NCBI RefSeq assembly: GCF_012641475.1
Contig: NZ_JABAIL010000003.1
Span: forward strand, 684,318 to 748,317
Direction: 5' to 3'
DNA from: Flammeovirga agarivorans
Lineage (GTDB): Bacteria > Bacteroidota > Bacteroidia > Cytophagales > Flammeovirgaceae
Length of the DNA stretch: 64,000 bases
Shown in pieces: positions 27,994 to 37,704 of this stretch. The translations under genes and the position numbers were made by a program. Under the pieces are notes generated by a model, which did not search any database, had not been told where the DNA came from, and saw only the letters and a program-made list of their open reading frames with translations. Position 1 is the first letter of the stretch. The number at the start of each line of letters is the position of its first letter.

Positions 27994-28881
27994 ATGAATG
28001 AAACTAGTACGCTATTGCTCGGCTTGGCTTTAGCCATCATTATGTTGGGTATGGGATTGTCGCTCACCTTAGATGATTTTAAAAGAGTAGCAGAAAATCC
28101 TACTGCTGTAATTTTAGGACTCGTTTTACAATTGGTTGTTTTACCGATTGTGGCTTTTGGTATTGGCTATTATTTAGCGTTGCCATCGTTTATTGCAGTA
28201 GGATTAATTATCCTTGCAGCATGCCCAGGGGGACCAACATCCAATCTTATCACACATTTGGCCAAAGGAGATACTGCATTGTCGGTGTCATTAACAGCCG
28301 TAAGTAGTTTTGCTACAATTGTTACTATTCCTTTTGTGATCAATATGGGATCAACATTTTTTATCAGCCAAGATCAGGAGATCTTATTGGATGTACCTGA
28401 AACAATCAAGAAGATTATGATTGTAAGTATTATTCCGATTATTTTGGGAATGGCGATTAGAAGGTTTTCAACCACCTTTGCACATAAGATGGCTAAACCT
28501 ACAAGAATTGCATCTGCAGTTATTTTAATTGTGATGATATTGGGTATTGTGATCAAAGAAAGAGATAATGTGATCGAATATTTCTCTCAAGCAGGATCGG
28601 CGGCATTACTTTTAAATGTAATCACAATGGGAATCGGTTTCTTAGCGGCTAAATTATTCCGCTTAAAAACACCTCAAGCAACTTCTATTGCCATTGAAAC
28701 AGGAATACAGAATGGTACTATGGCGATTACCATTGCAATAGGTATTATGGGAAGAGTAGACCTATCTATTGCTGCAGGTGTATATTCATTAATCATGTTC
28801 TTTACATCTGGAGCATTAATCTTCTTTTTCTCTAAGAAAAATGAAAAAGAATCGAGTAGGATACCACTTACAAATAACTAA
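27994..28881 (+). CDS. Bile acid:sodium symporter family (BASS) transporter
   Basis: 295 residues with about nine to ten hydrophobic helices, the normal BASS size. The signature AACPGGPTSNLITHLAKGDT followed by ALSVSLTAVSS marks the crossover region that binds sodium, and the internal repeat counterpart IAIETGIQNGTMAITIAIGI is present near residue 230. Family members import organic anions with sodium; bacterial homologues move bile acids, pyruvate, pantothenate or other carboxylates. There is no neighbour that tells the substrate. Monocistronic with its own terminator. Confidence 0.92.
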   Translation: MNETSTLLLGLALAIIMLGMGLSLTLDDFKRVAENPTAVILGLVLQLVVLPIVAFGIGYYLALPSFIAVGLIILAACPGGPTSNLITHLAKGDTALSVSLTAVSSFATIVTIPFVINMGSTFFISQDQEILLDVPETIKKIMIVSIIPIILGMAIRRFSTTFAHKMAKPTRIASAVILIVMILGIVIKERDNVIEYFSQAGSAALLLNVITMGIGFLAAKLFRLKTPQATSIAIETGIQNGTMAITIAIGIMGRVDLSIAAGVYSLIMFFTSGALIFFFSKKNEKESSRIPLTNN

Positions 28882-28891
28882 AACATCAAAG

Positions 28892-28924
28892 GCCTCAAAT
28901 ATTTAAAGTATTTGAGGCTTTTTT
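28892..28924 (+). terminator. Terminator after the BASS transporter gene
   Basis: A 10-bp perfect stem (GCCTCAAATA 28892-28901 with TATTTGAGGC 28909-28918), a 7-nt loop and a T-run. Confidence 0.92.
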
Positions 28925-28995
28925 ATAAGTAGCTGATTACAAAACTATTATTTGACTTTCATATATAAAACTCAACTATCCACTAAAACTTAAAA

Positions 28996-30321
28996 ATGGA
29001 ATACTTAAATTTTTTTACTCTCTCTCACTGTGTAGTATTTGCCTGCCTGTTTCTAATTATCGGTTTTAAAAAAGAAGGATTTTCTGTAGATAGCGATCCG
29101 TTCAAAGTTCATGTGCAAAAATCTGCATTGTTTGGAGGCTTTATTGTCGTTCTTTTCTCATTAATGCTATTATTGAATTATATTCAACCGGCGTTTATTG
29201 AGCATTCAAAACACCCTAAAGAAGAGGACCCGGGTAAATACGCCAGTTTGTATATCTCATATGCCATTACCTTGGTGGCCACTTTTGTTCCTTTAATCAC
29301 AAAATGCCTGAAAGAAAAAAAGGAAGACAAGAACAAAGGTTTTCTACCTTATAACTCTATTGGTTTAATTGCTATCGTACTTGGTTCTACCGGATTGATC
29401 TCAACTCTAATCTTCTTTTTCAGTGGTGAGATCACTTATGTAGACAGCTATGTTTCTTACTTAAGTCATTTTATTCCTGCAGTAGCAGGTCTAGTCGCCA
29501 TTCTTGGAGAAACTTTTTACAGTGAAAAGAACATTTCAAAACTTACTGATCTAGGTAAAGTTTTGGGTGTCGTATTATTTATTGGTTTCTCTTTGTCATC
29601 GTTTAATGCAAGTATGGCGGATAAGCAAAGTCAACAATTGAATAAAAGAATAGAAGATGCCCATAAAGACTTAGACGATATTATTAAGAAGTCTTCAGGA
29701 TTAGACGCGTCACTTACCAGATTAACTGATGTGATCAATAACAGTAATATCATTCAATTTGAAGATAAGGTAGATGCCTTGAAGAATACGTTAGCGGGGC
29801 TTTCAAAAAATATTTCTGCCTTGGATACAAAAGTGAAAAAGTTACCCAAAAAAGATGTAGTTGAAAAGGTGATGACAAAAGTGACAGCAATTGAAGCTTT
29901 AGAAAAAGACTTATTGGCTAAAGTAGATCAATTACCTTCTGACGAAGACATCAATGCTATTAATACCCATCTCACGACATTGGAAGAAAAGGATGCTCAT
30001 TTGGAAACACAGATAAACAAGATTCCAACAAGTATTCAGAAAATAAATGAAGAGGTGGCAAAACTAGACCAAACCATCCAATCAATAAAGGAAGGCATGT
30101 TGGATAAGGAAGATATCAATCGTAGGTTGGATGAGCTGGATGCTTCCTATAAAACGCTTAGTGAACTGATTGAAAAGATGCCAACAGAAATTAGTAAAGA
30201 TATCGCGAAACAAAAGACTTTAAAAGAGACAAAAGAAGATCCATCAAAACCCACTGGTGATTTAGCTGAGACGGGTAATGGCAACACCGATAAATCTTTA
30301 AGTAAAAATGATGGTGGATAA
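28996..30321 (+). CDS. Membrane protein with long C-terminal coiled coil, function unknown
   Basis: 441 residues. The first about 205 residues contain about six hydrophobic segments (for example VVFACLFLIIGF, FIVVLFSLMLLL, IGLIAIVLGSTGLISTLIFF, GVVLFIGFSLSSF). The remainder, about 210-400, is a soluble, charged coiled coil (SKNISALDTKVKKLPKKDVV, HLTTLEEKDAHLETQINKIP and similar), ending in a disordered Lys/Thr/Asp/Gly-rich tail. The overall design, membrane anchor plus long cytosolic coiled coil, fits a sensor, scaffold or trafficking role. No known domain is recognised. It is 196 bp upstream of lysS with no obvious terminator between. Confidence 0.8.
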   Translation: MEYLNFFTLSHCVVFACLFLIIGFKKEGFSVDSDPFKVHVQKSALFGGFIVVLFSLMLLLNYIQPAFIEHSKHPKEEDPGKYASLYISYAITLVATFVPLITKCLKEKKEDKNKGFLPYNSIGLIAIVLGSTGLISTLIFFFSGEITYVDSYVSYLSHFIPAVAGLVAILGETFYSEKNISKLTDLGKVLGVVLFIGFSLSSFNASMADKQSQQLNKRIEDAHKDLDDIIKKSSGLDASLTRLTDVINNSNIIQFEDKVDALKNTLAGLSKNISALDTKVKKLPKKDVVEKVMTKVTAIEALEKDLLAKVDQLPSDEDINAINTHLTTLEEKDAHLETQINKIPTSIQKINEEVAKLDQTIQSIKEGMLDKEDINRRLDELDASYKTLSELIEKMPTEISKDIAKQKTLKETKEDPSKPTGDLAETGNGNTDKSLSKNDGG

Positions 30322-30517
30322 GATAGAATAAGAACAATACAGCAATTCTTATTTAATTTTTGATTGATTTATCAAAATATATTTTAATTATTGAAATTCT
30401 GATTACGAATTTCTTTCAATAGGGCAATTATTCAAATTAAATCTATTACTTTCGTTGATTGAAATTGTGTAGTAGCATCAAATTAGGCTACTATTCTCAA
30501 GAATAAAACATTCAACA

Positions 30518-32272
30518 ATGCAAATTCTTAGCGAACAGGAAGTACTCCGTAGAGAAAAAAGACAACAGATCATGGATCTTGGTATTGATCCATATCCAGC
30601 GGCAAAATTTGACGTAAACGTTTCTGCTGAAGATATATTAAAGAACTTCGAACGTAGACCAAACGATTACGGTACAATTACTATTGCTGGTCGTCTTATG
30701 AGCGTTCGTGAAATGGGTAAAGCATCGTTTGCTGAAATTCAAGATGCAACAGGCCGTATCCAAGTTTACATCGCAAGAGACGAAATTTGTCCAGGTGAAG
30801 ACAAGACGATGTACAATAAGGTGTTCAAGAAACTTTTAGATCGAGGAGACTTTATTGGAATCGAGGGTTTTGTATTCAAAACTCAAGTTGGTGAAATCAG
30901 TATTCATGCGAAAAGCTTGAAGGTTTTATCAAAATCGTTGAAACCGCTTCCAGCTGTAAAGATCACTAAGGATGAGGACGGTAACGAAACTGTTCATGAT
31001 GCATTCACAGATCCAGAATTAAGATACCGTCAACGTTATGTTGATTTGGTAGTAAATAAAGGTGTTAAGGAAACGTTCTTAAAGAGAACGAAAATCATTA
31101 ACGCTATGCGTAGCTTCTTCAATGATCACGGTCATTTAGAAGTGGATACTCCAGTGCTTCAGGCAATCCCTGGTGGTGCAGCAGCAAGCCCATTTGTTAC
31201 TCATCATAATGCTTTGGATATACCTTTATACCTTAGAATTGCCAACGAGCTTTACTTAAAGCGTTTGATCGTAGGTGGTTTTGATGGTGTATATGAGTTC
31301 TCTCGTAACTTCCGTAATGAAGGTATGGACAGAACACACAACCCAGAGTTTACAGCTGTTGAGATCTATGTTGCGTACAAAGATTACAACTGGATGATGG
31401 AGTTTACTGAGCAATGTTTAGAGCATGTTGCTATGGCAGCAAATGGTACAACAGATGCGAAAGTAGGAGATAACGAAATCTCATTCAAAGCTCCATACCG
31501 TCGAGTAACAATGGCTGAGGCAATTATGGAACACACAGGTAAAGACATCAACGGTAAGTCTGTTGAAGAATTACGTGTATTCTGTGATGAGTTAGGCATT
31601 GAGCATGACGAAACTATGGGTAAAGGTAAATTGATCGATGAGATCTTTGGTGAGAAATGTGAGGGGAACTATATCCAACCTACATTTATTACTGACTATC
31701 CTGTAGAGATGTCTCCTTTATGTAAGCGTCACCGCGATAATCCTGAATTAACAGAGCGTTTTGAGTTGATGGTAAATGGTAAAGAGGTAGCGAATGCTTA
31801 CTCTGAGCTTAACGATCCAATCGACCAAAGAGAGCGTTTTGAAGAGCAAATGAAGTTAATGGAAGCTGGTGATGACGAAGCAATGTTTATCGACCAAGAC
31901 TTCTTAAGAGCATTAGAATATGGTATGCCTCCTACATCTGGTTTAGGTATTGGTATCGACCGTCTTGTAATGATGTTAACAGATAATGCTTCTATCCAAG
32001 AAGTATTGTTCTTCCCTCAAATGCGTCCTGAAAAATGGCCTGTAGCTTCTTCTGAAGAGCAATGGTCGTCGATCGGTGTTGAGAAAGATTTAGTTCCTGT
32101 GATGCACAAGTTAGGTTTCTACATGGTATCTGACTTAGCAGATAAAGCCGCTGGTAAATTAATGAACGACTTCATCGGTATGAAGAAGAAGTTGAAATTA
32201 AAGCAAATCCCTAACCCATCGAAGGACTTAGTGGAAAGCTGGATTACAAAAGCAGCTTCAGTAGCAGAATAA
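30518..32272 (+). CDS. lysS: Lysyl-tRNA synthetase, class II
   Basis: 584 residues. Charges tRNA-Lys with lysine. An N-terminal OB-fold anticodon-binding domain (about 50-150: [20 protein letters not shown]) precedes the class II catalytic domain: motif 1 around residues 180-230, motif 2 [20 protein letters not shown], motif 3 [15 protein letters not shown]. After the usual end point (FFPQMRPE) there is an extension of about 75 residues ([20 protein letters not shown] and following) typical of Bacteroidota LysRS and absent from the E. coli enzyme. Start: the ATG giving [18 protein letters not shown], as in relatives. A strong terminator follows. Confidence 0.98.
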   Translation: MQILSEQEVLRREKRQQIMDLGIDPYPAAKFDVNVSAEDILKNFERRPNDYGTITIAGRLMSVREMGKASFAEIQDATGRIQVYIARDEICPGEDKTMYNKVFKKLLDRGDFIGIEGFVFKTQVGEISIHAKSLKVLSKSLKPLPAVKITKDEDGNETVHDAFTDPELRYRQRYVDLVVNKGVKETFLKRTKIINAMRSFFNDHGHLEVDTPVLQAIPGGAAASPFVTHHNALDIPLYLRIANELYLKRLIVGGFDGVYEFSRNFRNEGMDRTHNPEFTAVEIYVAYKDYNWMMEFTEQCLEHVAMAANGTTDAKVGDNEISFKAPYRRVTMAEAIMEHTGKDINGKSVEELRVFCDELGIEHDETMGKGKLIDEIFGEKCEGNYIQPTFITDYPVEMSPLCKRHRDNPELTERFELMVNGKEVANAYSELNDPIDQRERFEEQMKLMEAGDDEAMFIDQDFLRALEYGMPPTSGLGIGIDRLVMMLTDNASIQEVLFFPQMRPEKWPVASSEEQWSSIGVEKDLVPVMHKLGFYMVSDLADKAAGKLMNDFIGMKKKLKLKQIPNPSKDLVESWITKAASVAE

Positions 32273-32301
32273 TTTTGAAGTAATTACTTCAATAGAAATA
32301 T

Positions 32302-32340
32302 AAAGCGATGAATTTCGAAAGGAGTTCATCGCTTTTTTCT
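32302..32340 (+). terminator. Terminator of lysS
   Basis: An 11-bp stem (AAAGCGATGAA 32302-32312 with TTCATCGCTTT 32325-32335) and a T-run, 29 bp after the stop codon. Confidence 0.92.
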
Positions 32341-32344
32341 TTTA

Positions 32345-32368
32345 AACCCAGGAATTAATTCCTGGGTT
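32345..32368. repeat. 24-bp perfect palindrome, CCCAGG family
   Basis: AACCCAGGAATT is followed directly by its exact reverse complement. It sits between the lysS terminator and the 3' end of the convergent VOC-like gene. It shares CCCAGGA..TCCTGGG with the palindrome at 22142-22183. Confidence 0.75.
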
Positions 32369-32386
32369 GATAAGTAGTAGTTAATG

Positions 32387-32839
32387 CTAAGAGATATACC
32401 CTAACTCTTCAAGATCAGGATTAAAATACTTTTTCCCTCCATCATTGACTTCCGCCAACTCAACAACATAGCCGCCAGGCATTTCGAACCTTCCTTGGTA
32501 CCCGATAGGTACAGGAGTTTTCTCTTGATGAATGATGAAGTTTTCTTTCTTTGCAGCGGCAATTACTTTGTCAATATCATCTGTCCAATAAAGAACTTTG
32601 GTATTGACAAGGTAAGCAGGAAAACCCTCTAATGAGTCTGTAATTACTACAGAGATATTGCCAAAAGGAGAAGTTAAAGCAACCACTCTTAGTTGACCAT
32701 ATTTAGGCATTTCAAACACATATTCGACCTTAGCATTAAAGTTATTGATATATGAATTGATAAAATCTTTTTCATCCTTGAATTTGATAAAAATGCGAAT
32801 GTACTCTTTACTTGTATAAAGTGATGATAATGTTTCCAT
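32387..32839 (-). CDS. VOC/glyoxalase-fold-like protein
   Basis: 150 residues, cytosolic. Strand and helix order and the C-terminal GRFEMPGGYVVELAEV look like a single vicinal-oxygen-chelate (glyoxalase/bleomycin-resistance) domain, with a middle ITDSLEGFPAYLVNTKVLYW that matches the module boundary. Metal ligands cannot be assigned with certainty; the Glu in VVELAEV is in the expected place of the last ligand. The activity is unknown. It is convergent with lysS. Confidence 0.6.
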   Translation of the reverse strand: METLSSLYTSKEYIRIFIKFKDEKDFINSYINNFNAKVEYVFEMPKYGQLRVVALTSPFGNISVVITDSLEGFPAYLVNTKVLYWTDDIDKVIAAAKKENFIIHQEKTPVPIGYQGRFEMPGGYVVELAEVNDGGKKYFNPDLEELGYIS

Positions 32840-33192
32840 AGGAATAAAGTTGTTATGTGTAATAAATTTGTTAAGAGTGTAGGACGCTAAAAAGTTGTGG
32901 TTAGTTACTTGAATTATATAGTGTTAACGCTTTGTCTATACATTCATTAACACCTCAAAGTAGACTTTAATTTTACTGGTAGAATCGTATTAGATATCTA
33001 TAAAAAAGGTGTTTTTAGGGAGGGGAAATCGATAATAATTCTATCAGTTATATTGATGATAAAAGGTGGATTTTTTAGAATTCATATTACCTTTTTTCTA
33101 ATGCAATGCCTATATTTATCAGAGATTGAAAAGTGAATAACTATTCAGTTTCTAAACACATGAACTTTTTATACCAATAAACACAATTAACA
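32840..33192. other. Divergent intergenic region
   Basis: 353 bp between the divergent VOC-like and 3-hydroxyacyl-CoA dehydrogenase genes. TATATTTA at 33110-33117 is one base off the -7 consensus and could serve the dehydrogenase gene. Nothing else is evident. Confidence 0.4.
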
Positions 33193-34083
33193 ATGCAAAA
33201 CATCTCAGTCATTGGGTCAGGTACTATGGGCAATGGTATCGCTCATGTTTTTGCGCAGAACGGATTTAAAGTATCTCTTGTAGATATTTCTGAAGCGGCA
33301 CTTGAAAAAGCAGTGAAAACGATCACTAAAAACTTGGATCGTTTGATTGCAAAAGAAAAAATCACAGAAGAAGTAAAGCAGTCTACTTTAGCCAACTTAA
33401 CTACTTATTCTAAGATGGAAGAAGGAGTAAAAGAAGCAGATCTAGTAGTAGAGGCAGCAACAGAGAATGTTGATCTCAAATTAAAGATCTTTGAGGACCT
33501 GGATCGTTTGACAAAGCCTGAAGCCATTTTAGCTTCCAACACCTCATCAATTTCTATCACAAAGATTGCTGCGTGTACTCAGCGACCAGAGAAAGTCATT
33601 GGTATGCATTTTATGAATCCAGTACCGATGATGAAGTTGGTGGAAGTGATAAATGGGTACCTCACTGATGAATCAACCACTAACTTTGTTGTTGACATGT
33701 CAAAAAAGATTGGTAAGGTTCCAGTACCTGCCAATGACTATGCCGGCTTTGTTGCCAATAGGATTTTAATGCCAATGATCAACGAAGCAATTATTTCACT
33801 TCAGAATGGTGTAGCAGGTGTAGAAGAAATCGATACGATTATGAAATTGGGTATGGCTCATCCAATGGGGCCACTACAATTGGCAGATTTTATTGGATTA
33901 GATGTTTGTTTATCCATCATGAGAGTTTTACAGGAGGGGTTAGGAGATGATAAGTATGCTCCTAGTCCATTGTTGGTCAATATGGTGCAAGCGGGCATCA
34001 AAGGAGTGAAATCTGGAGAAGGATTTTATGATTGGGTAGAAGGAAACAATAAAGCTCTTGTAGTGAGTAAGCGTTTTAAATAG
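33193..34083 (+). CDS. hbd: 3-hydroxybutyryl-CoA / 3-hydroxyacyl-CoA dehydrogenase
   Basis: 296 residues, the usual size of single-function enzymes of the family. It interconverts 3-hydroxyacyl-CoA and 3-ketoacyl-CoA with NAD. The Rossmann motif ISVIGSGTMGNGIA is at the N-terminus (Gly 8, 10, 13), followed by Asp31 for the NAD ribose, and NTSSISITKIA. The catalytic His is in GMHFMNPVP (His139), with the partner Glu in LVEVING. The C-terminal helical dimerisation domain ends KSGEGFYDW. No other beta-oxidation genes are adjacent, so the exact chain length and pathway (fatty-acid oxidation or C4 metabolism) are open. Confidence 0.95.
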   Translation: MQNISVIGSGTMGNGIAHVFAQNGFKVSLVDISEAALEKAVKTITKNLDRLIAKEKITEEVKQSTLANLTTYSKMEEGVKEADLVVEAATENVDLKLKIFEDLDRLTKPEAILASNTSSISITKIAACTQRPEKVIGMHFMNPVPMMKLVEVINGYLTDESTTNFVVDMSKKIGKVPVPANDYAGFVANRILMPMINEAIISLQNGVAGVEEIDTIMKLGMAHPMGPLQLADFIGLDVCLSIMRVLQEGLGDDKYAPSPLLVNMVQAGIKGVKSGEGFYDWVEGNNKALVVSKRFK

Positions 34084-34090
34084 AAATAGC

Positions 34091-34127
34091 AAAGTGGTTC
34101 AAATTAAAAACTTGAACCACTTTTTTA
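34091..34127 (+). terminator. Terminator after the hydroxyacyl-CoA dehydrogenase gene
   Basis: A 12-bp perfect stem (AAAGTGGTTCAA 34091-34102 with TTGAACCACTTT 34112-34123) with T-run, 8 bp after the stop codon. Confidence 0.93.
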
Positions 34128-34343
34128 TAGGTGACTTATTAATAAAGATAATTTAATTGATAGTCGATGTAGATAGTTGTGTGTGTTCAACCTCTATTCG
34201 AGTGGTTCGCTCATTGTTGAAATGACGATGTTAATATCTTATTGTTTAGCTCATCCTTTTAGTATTACAAAGTTGTCAATTATTTAATAGATGGTCGTGT
34301 AAAAAATGGCTATTGATAATTGAAAACTGACTTTTGAGCAAAT

Positions 34344-34369
34344 AAAAAAAGGTGCCTTATAGCACCTTT
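34344..34369 (-). terminator. Terminator after the small membrane-anchored protein gene
   Basis: An 8-bp stem (AAAGGTGC 34348-34355 with GCACCTTT 34362-34369), 6-nt loop, T-run on the minus strand. The stem ends 5 bp beyond the stop codon of the gene at 34374-34970. Confidence 0.85.
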
Positions 34370-34373
34370 ATCT

Positions 34374-34970
34374 TTATTGTAATGTTTTCATATAACTTTC
34401 GAGTAATGCACTGACGTTTTTGACGTCATATACTTGCCACCCGTCATCTGTTTTTCTAAGTTTTACGATGAGGTCATCAATTCTATCACTCCCTTCTAAT
34501 TGAAGCTGAAAAGTGAGTGAAGCTTGATGCTCATCCACCACTTTTTCTTTAAGTCCTTTAAATACAGCTCCATCTCCTTTGATAATCGCTAATAAACCCA
34601 TTACCTCAGTACTAATTCCTTCAATTGTATTCGGGATATTATGATTTCCGGTAACGATGCTATTTTCCACCTGCTCTTTTACAATAGAAACAATAGAAGG
34701 TTTCATAAAAGCAATTAACCCTGTAGCAATATCAACTTCACCATTATTTTGAGCCATCGCAAAAGTGATATACTGGTCGACTAAACTATTAATAATAGCA
34801 TCTTCATCTACATATTTTTTAAAACTGTCAAGGTCCTTATCATCAATCGCATCTTTAATTTTTACAAAAGTCATCTCGGGACCACCTTGCATGGAAAAGT
34901 AAAAAATTCCTCCAACTGCAGCAATTCCAACAATAACGCTCAGGATAATAATTAAATTCTTATTGTTCAT
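34374..34970 (-). CDS. Single-pass membrane-anchored protein, DUF2939-like
   Basis: 198 residues. One N-terminal transmembrane helix (LIIILSVIVGIAAVGGIFYF) anchors an exported or periplasmic domain. The start of that domain, FVKIKDAIDDKDLDSFKKYV followed by DEDAIINSLVDQ, and its C-terminal LRKTDDGWQVYDVKNV resemble the DUF2939 group, in which a short helical repeat region is followed by a cystatin-like fold. Function unknown. It has its own terminator, and there is another terminator between it and the acyltransferase gene upstream. Confidence 0.65.
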   Translation of the reverse strand: MNNKNLIIILSVIVGIAAVGGIFYFSMQGGPEMTFVKIKDAIDDKDLDSFKKYVDEDAIINSLVDQYITFAMAQNNGEVDIATGLIAFMKPSIVSIVKEQVENSIVTGNHNIPNTIEGISTEVMGLLAIIKGDGAVFKGLKEKVVDEHQASLTFQLQLEGSDRIDDLIVKLRKTDDGWQVYDVKNVSALLESYMKTLQ

Positions 34971-35000
34971 TCTTTAATTTTTTGTATTCACTATGGAATA

Positions 35001-35046
35001 AAATAAAACGGCACTTGATTTCAAATACAAGTGCCGTTTTATTTTC
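35001..35046 (-). terminator. Strong terminator after the acyltransferase gene
   Basis: A 16-bp perfect stem (35002-35017 with 35028-35043, core AAACGGCACTTG / CAAGTGCCGTTT) with T-rich flank on the minus strand, 15 bp beyond the stop codon at 35059. Confidence 0.92.
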
Positions 35047-35058
35047 AATTTTGCTTAT

Positions 35059-36348
35059 TTATTTTGATGAGAAGATATGTAACAAACCTGCAATAGGGGT
35101 GTAAAACAATAAAATCTCAGGATTTTCAACGATAGTATCGACCACAGAACTCAATGAAACATCTAATTCTTTTTGTTGATCGACGATAGGCCTTACAATA
35201 TCAAGTTGCTCTTGTGCATCTTTGGAGTAGCCACCATTCTCTTCCAATTCTTTTCTGAGTGATTTAAAATCTTCACTGTGCTTTTTGAATACTATAGGCC
35301 ACAGTGCAGGGAAGAATTTAAACGCTCGGTTGATGTCTTTTAGATTAACGGACAACAAATCCATTAAATCATAGGGTTTCTGACCATAAATAGCAACAGC
35401 TTTATCAAGTTCTATCTGCATTTGATCATGAATTTCCTCGCTAAGGGCATAAATTTCTTCTTCGGAAATATCCTCAATACTTCTTTCACCTACCATTTTA
35501 TAAGGGCTGATTCTTTTACCTCTTACAAAAGTTAAGTTGGCAGGGAAGGCAAAATAAAACATCCACGGCTGAATAGGGATCAGTGTGGTCATAACCCCAA
35601 TCGGTAGAAATGGGATTCCCAGTTTTTGAACAAAATCATTCAATAGGGAAACACTATAACTAAAAGGATTGATGTATTCACCGTTGACTGTTGCAAAAGG
35701 AACAATATCTGTTTTATACTTAATACTCATTCTCAACGTAGAAGTGGCTAAACGTTGAAGGGAGTATTTATTATTGAAACCTTTGCCAATACCGGGAACA
35801 CCTTCTGGATATACCAAAATATTAGAGCCATTGTAATGCATGGCTGTTTCATAATTCAACCAAGTAGCATCAATGGCACCGAGTTTTTTCCAGAAGTTCT
35901 TTAAAGTGAAGGGATTCATAAACTGACTACGGGAAAGAGCGGGGGCTGTAATTGCTCTAACACTATTCTGTAGGTCGTAATCCGTTTTATCAAATAATCC
36001 AGAAACAAAGGCTATTGCATCCCATGGGAAAGCCATTCCTGAGTGATTACTTGCATATATAATTGGGGCATCAGGGTTGTTGCGTTCAGGAATCTTATCG
36101 AAACCGACAAACTTAATTCTGAAATAACCCTCATTGATAAATTTCAGCAATAATTTAGATATACTATAAGCATACCCAACATCGAAATGATCATCTAAAA
36201 TATGAGCATTCTCTTTGATTTCTTTTGGGGCAGTATCATTAATCAAACGAACGCTGTCATTTGTTTTTTCTTCTGATAATACCTCAGTAGCTAGTGATTT
36301 CTCCGATTTTTTCACAATACTGTGTAATTCCGTTTGTTTAGAGGTCAT
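35059..36348 (-). CDS. 1-acylglycerol-3-phosphate acyltransferase-like (PlsC superfamily) protein
   Basis: 429 residues. The middle carries an acyltransferase-like active site: YASNHSGMAFPWDAIAF (His..Asp with longer spacing than the HxxxxD of PlsC, as in the NHSG-type subgroup) near residue 133, and VYPEGVPGIGKGFNNKYSLQ near 210 in the place of the EGTR motif, then IVPFATVNGEY. An N-terminal extension of about 90 residues is charged and a C-terminal tail of about 120 residues is helical. Predicted to acylate a lipid or lipid-like acceptor at the inner membrane. The substrate is unknown. Start by the ATG giving MTSKQTELHSIVKK. Confidence 0.8.
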   Translation of the reverse strand: MTSKQTELHSIVKKSEKSLATEVLSEEKTNDSVRLINDTAPKEIKENAHILDDHFDVGYAYSISKLLLKFINEGYFRIKFVGFDKIPERNNPDAPIIYASNHSGMAFPWDAIAFVSGLFDKTDYDLQNSVRAITAPALSRSQFMNPFTLKNFWKKLGAIDATWLNYETAMHYNGSNILVYPEGVPGIGKGFNNKYSLQRLATSTLRMSIKYKTDIVPFATVNGEYINPFSYSVSLLNDFVQKLGIPFLPIGVMTTLIPIQPWMFYFAFPANLTFVRGKRISPYKMVGERSIEDISEEEIYALSEEIHDQMQIELDKAVAIYGQKPYDLMDLLSVNLKDINRAFKFFPALWPIVFKKHSEDFKSLRKELEENGGYSKDAQEQLDIVRPIVDQQKELDVSLSSVVDTIVENPEILLFYTPIAGLLHIFSSK

Positions 36349-36456
36349 TTCTAAATCAGATTTAATTTAGGTTATTATTGTTTATCATCAAAATTATAAC
36401 AAATAACCTATAAATTAAAACTTATTAAAGAAATGTTCATTCACTAAACAACTGGA

Positions 36457-36663
36457 TTACATGTTCATTGTCAGGATATCAAGACCATAACCATTGGTTA
36501 CTTGATTGTAAAAGAACATATCGGCTGAAACTAAAGCGGCAATGATAAAGATTAAAGTTGCGAAAGCATTTTGTACTAACATCTTTTTTAAGAAAAGTTG
36601 GTAACACTTAATGATAATAGCAACGTTAGCAATGATAAAATAAATAGTAAGCAAAATTGTCAT
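36457..36663 (-). CDS. Small two-helix membrane protein
   Basis: 68 residues with two hydrophobic helices (TILLTIYFIIANVAIIIKCY and FATLIFIIAALVSADMFFY). It lies alone in the interval between the acyltransferase and DUF4442 genes, with no better candidate on either strand. Composition is typical of a membrane protein, but there is no recognisable family and the frame is short, so it is a moderate call. Confidence 0.5.
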   Translation of the reverse strand: MTILLTIYFIIANVAIIIKCYQLFLKKMLVQNAFATLIFIIAALVSADMFFYNQVTNGYGLDILTMNM

Positions 36664-36880
36664 AAGAATAGATGTTTTTTATGATTGAGTTTCTACTATA
36701 TACTTCTTAACCCTACTAAGAGTTTGTGATTCCACTTTAATATATGTGAACACTGTTAAAGGATTTTAAATTGCTAAGCGATTGAATCTGATTAAATTAT
36801 AGAATTCTTCATTATTATAGTTATATTGTAAAACAGTTCATTCATTTAAAACTTGAAATACCAATCTTAAACAACACTAA

Positions 36881-37408
36881 ATGGATACCACAGAAATAAC
36901 GCAGAACACGATTGAACTTACACCAAAACAAGAGAAGTTTGCACAGAAAATGCTGAACCCATTGAAGTTCAAACTATTTACGATGACGCAAGTGCCTTTA
37001 GGTTTTATAGCAGGGATGAAGCTAAAAACGTTGGAAGCATCAAAGTGTTCAACAACGCTACCGTATAAATTTTTAAACAAGAATCCGTTTAAGTCCACTT
37101 ATTTTGCTGCACAAAGCATGGCAGCAGAATTGTCTACAGCAGCTTTGGGAATGTTACACCTTAGTGAGCATATGAAAACCATTGCCTTTATCATTGTAGA
37201 TATGGAAGCGAAGTTTGTGAAGAAGGCAACAGCTAAAGTGACTTTTACATGTATAGAAGGAGATAAAGTGAAAAAAGCTATTGAAGACGCTTATGCAACG
37301 GGAGAATCTGTTGAGGTGAAAATGCTCACAGAAGGGAAAATGCCTGACGGCACTGTAGTCTCTAGATTTTATTTTACATGGTCATTTAAAAAGCGATCTA
37401 GAAAGTAA
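36881..37408 (+). CDS. DUF4442 hotdog-fold thioesterase-like protein
   Basis: 175 residues, cytosolic. Contains the DUF4442 (YiiD C-terminal-like) pattern: a helix, LGFIAGMKLKTLE, then LPYKFLNKNPFKSTYFAAQS followed by MAAELSTAALGMLHL, which is the conserved NPF..YFAA..MAAEL core of hotdog-fold acyl-CoA thioesterase relatives. The Asn-Pro and Glu of the core are present. It may hydrolyse an acyl-CoA, but family members are poorly characterised. Confidence 0.8.
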   Translation: MDTTEITQNTIELTPKQEKFAQKMLNPLKFKLFTMTQVPLGFIAGMKLKTLEASKCSTTLPYKFLNKNPFKSTYFAAQSMAAELSTAALGMLHLSEHMKTIAFIIVDMEAKFVKKATAKVTFTCIEGDKVKKAIEDAYATGESVEVKMLTEGKMPDGTVVSRFYFTWSFKKRSRK

Positions 37409-37440
37409 TAGAATGAATATTTACTATTCAGATAGAAGGA

Positions 37441-37468
37441 GCGTACAACTTGGATGTACGCTTTTTTT
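37441..37468 (+). terminator. Terminator after the DUF4442 gene
   Basis: A 7-bp stem GCGTACA (37441-37447) with TGTACGC (37455-37461) and a 7-T run. Confidence 0.88.
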
Positions 37469-37483
37469 ATGAATCTATGAGCA

Positions 37484-37519
37484 TAAAAAAAAAGCAGACC
37501 ATAATTTGATCTGCTTTTT
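37484..37519 (-). terminator. Terminator serving the gamma-glutamyltransferase gene
   Basis: A 9-bp stem AAAAGCAGA (37490-37498) with TCTGCTTTT (37510-37518), flanked by A-run and T-run, so it could work both ways. It is about 185 bp beyond the ggt stop codon, distant but the only candidate. Confidence 0.65.
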
Positions 37520-37704
37520 CTAGTGTTGTGTGTGCGATTGTGTGTTTCAAACAATCAAGAGACGTTCTCTAATCTCTCGATCTAGCATTGTGTTATTACT
37601 ATATTGTTTATCGGTTATACAAATGAAGTAAAAGTGTAATTAATACGCAACATTTAAAACGTATAAATTACAATTATGTCATAAATTTAACATTCTATAA
37701 CATT

